DNA of 11,397 bases from WQUF01 sp031549885. GTDB lineage: Bacteria > Bacillota > Clostridia > Clostridiales > Clostridiaceae. How positions within the stretch are numbered: the stretch's first letter is position 1; each line of letters begins with the position of its first letter. The translations under genes were made by a program, and so were the position numbers. The notes beneath the pieces are model-generated. The model ran no database searches. It saw nothing but the letters and a program-made list of their open reading frames with translations, and was not told the DNA's origin. This document shows positions 7,068-11,397 of this stretch, in pieces. The stretch lies in contig JAVBPD010000013.1 in assembly GCA_031549885.1 (NCBI GenBank), forward strand, positions 1-11,397. Reading direction: 5' to 3'.

Positions 7068-8159
7068 ATGATAGACAAGATAGTAAGATTATTTATTGTG
7101 GTTGCTGGTTTAATTACTGGATACTTTGTTGCACAAAGCCTTTTATCCCTAAACTTTAAAATTATAGATTTTATAAATAAAAATATAGTAACTACAATTT
7201 GTTTTTATGTTATTATTGTTATCCTAATTGGACTTATATCATTCATTATTTCTAAGTGGATTAGTAAATTTATAGTCAATGTAAAAAATTATGCAGAGAA
7301 TTCTATTCAAAAAATGTCATCATCTGATATTTTGTTTGGGCTTGCAGGTGCATTAGTAGGTCTACTTTTATCATTATTATTCTTAATATGGTTTATGAAT
7401 AAAAATATTGTATTAAATGTTGTGCTTGCAATGGTATCAGTGATACTTGCACTTACATTTGCAAACATATCTATTAAGAAAAAAGATGATTTTATTAATT
7501 TATTTGTAAACATCAGAAAAGGAGCATCATCAAAAGAAAAAAAAACAATAATTAAACAAGAGCATAAAATATTAGATACATCAGTAATTATTGACGGGAG
7601 AATCTTTGACATATGCCAAACTGGATTTATTGAAGGCATTTTAGTTATACCAAATTTTGTGCTAACGGAGTTAAGGCATATCGCAGATTCATCAGATTCA
7701 TTAAAGAGAACCAGAGGAAGAAGAGGCCTTGATATATTAAATAAAATTCAAAAAGAACTTAAGATAGAAGTTACAGTTATGGATAAAGACTTTAACGATA
7801 TAAATGAAGTAGATGCAAAAATATTAAAATTAGCTCAAGTTTTAAATGCTAAAGTTCTTACTAATGATTACAATTTAAATAAAGTTGCTGAAGTTCAAGG
7901 AGTTCAAGTTTTAAATATAAATGATTTATCCAATGCTGTAAAACCTGTTGTAATTCCAGGTGAAGAAATGACAATGCAAGTTATTAAAGATGGAAAAGAA
8001 GCTAACCAAGGCATAGGTTATCTAGATGATGGAACAATGATAGTAGTTGAAGGAGGAAGAAAGTACATCGGAGATACAATAAGTGTAATTGTAACTTCTG
8101 TATTACAAACTTCTGCAGGCAGGATGATATTTGGGAAAGCAAAACAAGATTATCAATGA
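7068..8159 (+). CDS. Membrane-anchored PIN-TRAM domain protein (YacL family)
   Basis: The 363-residue protein has four predicted N-terminal membrane helices (about 5-27, 41-63, 88-109 and 113-134), then a cytoplasmic PIN domain and a TRAM domain. The PIN domain starts at ILDTSVIIDGR (168-178). Its acidic residues Asp170, Glu201, Asp249 and Asp267 (LTNDYNL) fit a metal-dependent nuclease site. The TRAM domain (about 298-356, GIGYLDDGTMIVVEGG) is an RNA-binding beta-barrel. The order TM4-PIN-TRAM is that of Bacillus YacL. Family members are presumed membrane-associated RNases; I know of no firmly established substrate. AAGGTGGTGA (7054-7063) precedes the ATG. The gene follows radA after only 35 nt; in many Firmicutes disA lies between them. 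Confidence 0.9.
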   Translation: MIDKIVRLFIVVAGLITGYFVAQSLLSLNFKIIDFINKNIVTTICFYVIIVILIGLISFIISKWISKFIVNVKNYAENSIQKMSSSDILFGLAGALVGLLLSLLFLIWFMNKNIVLNVVLAMVSVILALTFANISIKKKDDFINLFVNIRKGASSKEKKTIIKQEHKILDTSVIIDGRIFDICQTGFIEGILVIPNFVLTELRHIADSSDSLKRTRGRRGLDILNKIQKELKIEVTVMDKDFNDINEVDAKILKLAQVLNAKVLTNDYNLNKVAEVQGVQVLNINDLSNAVKPVVIPGEEMTMQVIKDGKEANQGIGYLDDGTMIVVEGGRKYIGDTISVIVTSVLQTSAGRMIFGKAKQDYQ

Positions 8160-8169
8160 AGAATTAACT

Positions 8170-8175
8170 AGGTGA
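8170..8175 (+). promoter_or_regulatory. Shine-Dalgarno site that sets the ispD start
   Basis: AGGTGA lies 8 nt before the ATG at 8184. The in-frame GTG at 8172 sits inside this sequence and has no comparable site of its own, so the ATG is preferred and the protein is four residues shorter than the longest reading. Confidence 0.75.
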
Positions 8176-8183
8176 GTGATTTA

Positions 8184-8888
8184 ATGCTTGAAAATAATTA
8201 TGGAATTATTGTATGCGCTGGCAGTGGAAAAAGAATGGGCACATCTGTGAAAAAACAATATTTACTGCTAGATGAAAAGCCAGTTTTATATTATTCAGTA
8301 AAAAGATTTCAAATAAATAAAAATATAAAAGGGATTATTTTAGTATGCCCAGAAGATGATATTGAATACTGCAAAAAGGAAATAGTTGAATTATATAATT
8401 TAACAAAGGTTTCAAAAATTATTGCAGGTGGAAAAACAAGAGAACAATCTGTTTACAATGGCCTATTAGAATTAGAAGGCTTAAATTGTGATATAGTTCT
8501 TATACATGATGGTGTTAGGCCATTTATAAAAGATATAAATATTGACGATGGTATAAAATATGCATGGCTATATGGTGCATCAGCATGTGGTGTAAAAGTT
8601 AAAGATACAATTAAAATAATAAATAAGAATAATTTTGTAAAATATACACTAAATAGAGATGAATTGATTTCAATTCAAACACCTCAATGTTTTAAATATG
8701 AGATAATAAAAGAGGCATTTGAAAAATTTAAGTTATTCTTAGAGGATTTTACAGATGACACATCTATTGTGGCTCAATACGGGAAAAAAGCATATATTTA
8801 TCAAGGAAATTATGAAAATATTAAAATTACAACAAAAGATGATTTATATTTAGCAAAAGTTTTTTTAGAAAGTATGAAATTTGAATAA
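8184..8888 (+). CDS. ispD: IspD, 2-C-methyl-D-erythritol 4-phosphate cytidylyltransferase
   Basis: IspD joins CTP and methylerythritol 4-phosphate to form CDP-methylerythritol, the third step of the MEP route to isoprenoids. The 234-residue protein is of normal length. The nucleotide-binding start CAGSGKRMG (11-19) is followed by the Lys23-Lys24-Gln region; Cys11 replaces the more usual alanine. IHDGVRPFI (107-115), VKDTIK, IQTPQCF and FTDDTSIV are the expected family blocks. ENIKITTKDDL near the C-terminus is also typical. The start chosen is the ATG at 8184, because its Shine-Dalgarno site overlaps the alternative GTG at 8172. The gene lies 24 nt after the PIN-TRAM gene. ispF, next to ispD in Bacillus, is absent here, so the next MEP enzymes must be encoded elsewhere. 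Confidence 0.93.
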   Translation: MLENNYGIIVCAGSGKRMGTSVKKQYLLLDEKPVLYYSVKRFQINKNIKGIILVCPEDDIEYCKKEIVELYNLTKVSKIIAGGKTREQSVYNGLLELEGLNCDIVLIHDGVRPFIKDINIDDGIKYAWLYGASACGVKVKDTIKIINKNNFVKYTLNRDELISIQTPQCFKYEIIKEAFEKFKLFLEDFTDDTSIVAQYGKKAYIYQGNYENIKITTKDDLYLAKVFLESMKFE

Positions 8889-8951
8889 TGTTTAAAAATA
8901 ATATTGCACTAATTATTAATTACTATTTTAAGATATGGAATGATATGAAAA

Positions 8952-9368
8952 ATGAATATAGGAAAAAATATACAAAACATTAATCCATTAGTATTTGCAT
9001 ATATGGGAGATGTTATATATGAGAAGTATGTACGTGAATTCTTAATTACCTCTAATTATAATTCAAATGTACATAAAATACATGAAACTGCAATAAAATT
9101 TGTTAGCGCCAAATGTCAGAGTATGGCTTTTAAATACATTGCAAACAAAATATCCGATAAAGAATTGAATATTTATAAATGGGGTAGGAATTCAAAATCT
9201 AAATCAACAGCCAAAAGCACTTCAATAGTAAATTATAGAATGTCAACTGGCCTTGAGTGTCTTTTAGGATATTTATATTTTAATGGCAATATAGAAAGAA
9301 TAAATGAAATTATGAAAATGGTTATAGATTTTTTATTAAATGAGGATAAAAAAGATGAAAAACAATGA
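8952..9368 (+). CDS. mrnC: Mini-ribonuclease III (23S rRNA maturation)
   Basis: The 138-residue protein is an RNase III catalytic domain without the double-stranded RNA-binding domain, the hallmark of Mini-III. NPLVFAYMGDVIYE (11-24) carries the catalytic-motif Asp20. WGRNSKSKS (77-85) and STGLECLLGYLY (98-109), with Glu102, are the other conserved blocks. In Bacillus it trims the 5' and 3' ends of 23S rRNA on the 50S precursor with L3 as stimulator. An in-frame TGA at 8946-8948 rules out an earlier start. The Shine-Dalgarno signal is poor (GGAA, 8937-8940, 11 nt away), so expression may be modest. It comes 63 nt after ispD, where cysS often lies in relatives, and overlaps rlmB by 14 nt. Confidence 0.92.
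   Translation: MNIGKNIQNINPLVFAYMGDVIYEKYVREFLITSNYNSNVHKIHETAIKFVSAKCQSMAFKYIANKISDKELNIYKWGRNSKSKSTAKSTSIVNYRMSTGLECLLGYLYFNGNIERINEIMKMVIDFLLNEDKKDEKQ
9343..9346 (+). promoter_or_regulatory. Shine-Dalgarno site that sets the rlmB start
   Basis: AGGA lies 8 nt before the ATG at 9355 and overlaps the end of the upstream in-frame ATG at 9340, which has no such site at a suitable distance. The later ATG is therefore preferred. Confidence 0.65.
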
Positions 9369-10113
9369 AAATGAAAATAAAAACACCATATATGGAAGAA
9401 ATGTAATACTTGAACTTTTGCAATTAGAAGAATGCAATATTGAAGAAATTTTTATTCAAATAGGAATCGAGAAAAATTTTTTAGATGAAATAATAAAAAA
9501 GGCAAAAAATAAAAATATAAAAATAACCCAATTAGATAAACAAAAGTTTCAACTAATAAGTTCTGAGCAAAAAACTCAAGGAATATTGGCAAAAGTAGCA
9601 TCTTATAAATATAGTTCGTTAGACGAGATAATAAACTTTGCAAAAGAAAAAAAGGAGGATCCTTTTTTACTCATTTTGGATAAAATAGAGGATCCTCATA
9701 ATCTTGGAGCAATAGTAAGATCTGCTGAAGCATTTGGAGTTCATGGTATAGTTTTACCTGAAAGGCGTTGTGCCCATATAAATGCTTCAGTATATAAATC
9801 ATCTGCAGGAGCCGTTTCTCATATTAAAATATGTATTGAAAATAATTTAAATAATACAATTGATTTTCTTAAAAAAAATAATTTTTGGATTTATGGAAGC
9901 GATGCAGGTGCATCAGATTTTAGTTCAAGTTATGACTATAAGGGAGCTATAGCACTAATAATTGGAAATGAAGGAAAAGGAATAAGTAGACTAACTAAAG
10001 AAAAATGTGATATACTTATAAAAATACCAATATATGGAAAAACTGAATCTTTAAATGCATCTGTTGCTGCAGGAATACTGATGTATGACGTAATTAAAAA
10101 AAGAAATAATTAA
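9355..10113 (+). CDS. rlmB: 23S rRNA 2'-O-ribose guanosine methyltransferase, TrmH/SpoU family (RlmB)
   Basis: The 252-residue protein has the SpoU layout. An N-terminal substrate-binding domain starts at NTIYGRNVILELL (10-22). The knotted methyltransferase domain has motif 1 KIEDPHNLGAIVRSAEAFG (about 110-128, with Asn116), motif 2 IIGNEGKGIS (202-211), and motif 3 ESLNASVAAGI (231-241). In Escherichia coli RlmB methylates G2251 in the 23S rRNA peptidyl-transferase P-loop using S-adenosylmethionine; the same target is inferred here from the family and the location, but related TrmH paralogues with other targets cannot be excluded. The start at 9355 overlaps the end of mrnC by 14 nt, which suggests translational coupling of two 23S-maturation genes. 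An alternative ATG at 9340 would add five residues. Confidence 0.9.
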   Translation: MKNNENENKNTIYGRNVILELLQLEECNIEEIFIQIGIEKNFLDEIIKKAKNKNIKITQLDKQKFQLISSEQKTQGILAKVASYKYSSLDEIINFAKEKKEDPFLLILDKIEDPHNLGAIVRSAEAFGVHGIVLPERRCAHINASVYKSSAGAVSHIKICIENNLNNTIDFLKKNNFWIYGSDAGASDFSSSYDYKGAIALIIGNEGKGISRLTKEKCDILIKIPIYGKTESLNASVAAGILMYDVIKKRNN

Positions 10114-10121
10114 GTTTTATT

Positions 10122-10631
10122 ATGAGATATATTTTTGTAGATGGATATAATGTCATTAATTCTTGGAAAGAATTAAAAGAGCTAAAGAAAATAAATTATG
10201 GACTTGCTAGAACAAAATTAATAGAAATACTAGAGAATTATTCTTCTTTTAAAGAATGCAAAATTCAAATTGTATTTGATGCATATTTAAGCCATAATAA
10301 AGTTAATTCAAAAGAGCAAATAAATAAGAATTTAATTGTCATATTTACAAAAGAAGGTGAAACAGCAGACACTTATATTGAAAAGATGATAAATAAAATT
10401 GGTAGTAAATATAATACATGTGTTGTGACTTCTGATAACATTGAAAAACAAGTAGTTTTTAAAAATGGAGCTTCTACCATGACTTCTGAAGAATTTTATC
10501 ACGAGGTAGAATTTAATAAAATTAAGATTAGAAAAAAAATTAATAAAAATTATTCAGATAATAAAATCGCAGTTGAGGATTTAATAAGTGTAGATATCAT
10601 AAAAAAATTAAAAAAAATAAGGGACGAATAA
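10122..10631 (+). CDS. rae1: Rae1 (YacP), NYN/PIN-fold ribosome-associated endoribonuclease
   Basis: The 169-residue protein starts with the NYN-domain signature FVDGYNVINSW (5-15). Conserved acidic residues Asp7, Asp53 (VFDAYLS), Glu80 and Asp83 (GETADTYIE), and Asp105 (VTSDN) fit a metal-dependent PIN-like nuclease site. In Bacillus subtilis Rae1 enters the ribosomal A site and cuts certain mRNAs during translation. The gene follows rlmB after 8 nt and has no recognisable Shine-Dalgarno site before its ATG, so translation probably depends on ribosomes arriving from rlmB. Its neighbours mrnC and rlmB also act on the ribosome, and this order (mrnC-rlmB-rae1-sigH) is conserved in Bacillus. The assignment rests on motifs plus position. 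Confidence 0.88.
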   Translation: MRYIFVDGYNVINSWKELKELKKINYGLARTKLIEILENYSSFKECKIQIVFDAYLSHNKVNSKEQINKNLIVIFTKEGETADTYIEKMINKIGSKYNTCVVTSDNIEKQVVFKNGASTMTSEEFYHEVEFNKIKIRKKINKNYSDNKIAVEDLISVDIIKKLKKIRDE

Positions 10632-10670
10632 AATTTTTACCACTGGAAAATTTTACAGGAAGGAGTAAAT

Positions 10671-11309
10671 ATGAGTGATAAAAGAAGTGCTGAGCTTAAA
10701 AAAAAATATAATGATTATCTTGATGAAGAACTTGTTTTAATTGCAAAAGAAGGAAATTATGAAGTTCAGGAATACATAATTAATAAATATGAGAATTTTG
10801 TGAAATCAAAAGCAAAAAGTTATTTTCTTATTGGTGCAGATAAAGAGGACATATATCAAGAAGGCATGATAGGTTTATTTAAAGCAATGAGGGATTTCAA
10901 AGCCGATAAACTTTCTTCTTTTAAAGCATTTGCAGAATTATGTATAACAAGGCAAATAATAACAGCTATAAAGACTGCATCTAGACAAAAGCATAAACCT
11001 TTAAATACTTATATTTCCATAAATAAACCTTTATATGATGAGGAGTCAGAAAAAACATTAGAAGATACACTAATACTTAATAAAACTTATGACCCTGAGG
11101 AAATTGTAGTTAGTAAAGAAAAGTTAAAAACGCTTCAAGATGAAATGAATGAATCTTTATCAAGTTTAGAACTTGAGGTATTAACATACTATTTATCTGG
11201 TAAAAGTTATCACGAAATAGCCATAAAGTTACAAAGACAGGCAAAATCTATTGATAATGCTCTTCAAAGGGTTAAAAGAAAATTAGAAAAATGCCTGGAT
11301 AATTTATAA
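10671..11309 (+). CDS. sigH: RNA polymerase sigma-H (Spo0H), early sporulation sigma factor
   Basis: The 212-residue protein has sigma-70 region 2 at about 20-104 (DEELVLIAKEGN, then DIYQEGMIGLFKAM at 60-73 for core binding, then the -10 recognition helix) and region 4 at about 160-208 (LSSLELEVLTYYLSGKSYHEIA for -35 recognition). KHKPLNTYISINKPLYDEE (107-125) closely matches the characteristic SigH linker. SigH directs early stationary-phase and sporulation genes, so its presence suggests an endospore former. A strong Shine-Dalgarno site, AGGAAGGAG (10657-10665), lies 5 nt before the ATG, unlike the gene before it, so SigH may be translated more efficiently than its upstream neighbour. No clear terminator follows; a strong tRNA promoter begins 6 nt after the stop. 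Confidence 0.95.
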   Translation: MSDKRSAELKKKYNDYLDEELVLIAKEGNYEVQEYIINKYENFVKSKAKSYFLIGADKEDIYQEGMIGLFKAMRDFKADKLSSFKAFAELCITRQIITAIKTASRQKHKPLNTYISINKPLYDEESEKTLEDTLILNKTYDPEEIVVSKEKLKTLQDEMNESLSSLELEVLTYYLSGKSYHEIAIKLQRQAKSIDNALQRVKRKLEKCLDNL

Positions 11310-11314
11310 TTTGG

Positions 11315-11343
11315 TTGACAAATATGTCGTCAAGTATTAAAAT
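11315..11343 (+). promoter_or_regulatory. Strong SigA-type promoter for the downstream tRNA
   Basis: A perfect TTGACA (11315-11320) and TAAAAT (11338-11343) are 17 nt apart. Transcription would begin near 11350, about 27 nt before the tRNA. It is the promoter closest to consensus in the window, as expected for a stable-RNA gene. Confidence 0.8.
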
Positions 11344-11376
11344 TATAAATTGAATAATTATAAATACATTATTGAT

Positions 11377-11397
11377 GCGGGAGTAGTTCAGTGGTAG
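11377..11397 (+). tRNA. tRNA, probably tRNA-Gly, 5' 21 nt only
   Basis: GCGGGAG (11377-11383) can serve as the 5' acceptor strand, followed by T8-A9, GTTC as the D-stem strand, and A14, G18-G19 and A21 at the invariant positions. The start resembles Firmicute tRNA-Gly (GCGGRAGTAGTTCAGTGGTAG type). The anticodon lies outside the window, so the glycine call is inferred from the 5' half only. Confidence 0.7.

Noticed and set aside
7307..7639. A 110-codon minus-strand frame inside the PIN-TRAM gene
   Set aside because: It is fully antisense to a conserved membrane/PIN coding region and shows no family motif; treated as a shadow frame.
8172..8183. GTG at 8172 as the ispD start
   Set aside because: It overlaps the AGGTGA that fits the ATG at 8184 and lacks its own ribosome-binding site.
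9340..9354. ATG at 9340 as the rlmB start
   Set aside because: No suitably placed ribosome-binding site precedes it, while AGGA at 9343-9346 is well spaced for the ATG at 9355.
10573..10600. Possible internal sigH promoter (TTGAGG, 16 nt, TATCAT) within rae1
   Set aside because: The match is mediocre, within coding sequence, and such pairs are common in AT-rich DNA; a separate sigH promoter is plausible biologically but this site does not establish it.
10630..10654. Imperfect hairpin between rae1 and sigH
   Set aside because: The arms are mainly A/T runs with a bulge and only two G-C pairs, so it is too weak to call a terminator or regulatory structure.

Overview
The window looks like the chromosome of a low-GC, spore-forming Firmicute, most likely a Clostridium-type anaerobe. 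The reasons are the strong A+T bias, purine-rich Shine-Dalgarno sites before most genes, a CtsR/McsA/McsB/ClpC heat-shock operon, and the conserved run from radA to the sporulation sigma factor sigH, ending at a tRNA. It is mostly core housekeeping sequence. I found no mobile element, CRISPR array or obvious new multi-gene system.

Layout. (1) Positions 1-674, minus strand: the N-terminal 224 codons of a divergently transcribed ParB/Spo0J-like protein that runs off the left edge. (2) Positions 675-927: an AT-rich divergent intergenic region holding a well-formed SigA-type promoter and a textbook CtsR heptad-repeat operator just before ctsR. (3) Positions 928-5376: the four-gene operon ctsR-mcsA-mcsB-clpC, followed by a hairpin that probably ends it. 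(4) Positions 5377-5670: an AT-rich spacer with two candidate promoters for the next operon. (5) Positions 5671-11309: radA, a membrane-anchored PIN-TRAM protein (YacL type), ispD, mrnC, rlmB, rae1 (yacP) and sigH, all on the plus strand with short gaps or overlaps. (6) Positions 11310-11397: a strong promoter and the first 21 nt of a glycine-type tRNA cut by the right edge.

How the genes work together. CtsR represses its own operon. McsB, activated by McsA, phosphorylates arginines on CtsR and on damaged proteins, and ClpC with ClpP (not in the window) unfolds and degrades the marked proteins. The second operon mixes DNA repair (RadA), isoprenoid precursor synthesis (IspD), ribosomal RNA maturation and modification (MrnC, RlmB), ribosome-associated mRNA cleavage (Rae1) and the early sporulation sigma factor SigH. 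Compared with the Bacillus arrangement, the slots that often hold disA (between radA and yacL) and ispF/gltX/cysE/cysS (between ispD and mrnC) are empty here.

The observations most worth following up are the truncated ParB-like gene with an altered signature motif next to the heat-shock operon, the missing disA and cysS slots, and a perfect 13-bp inverted repeat inside radA.
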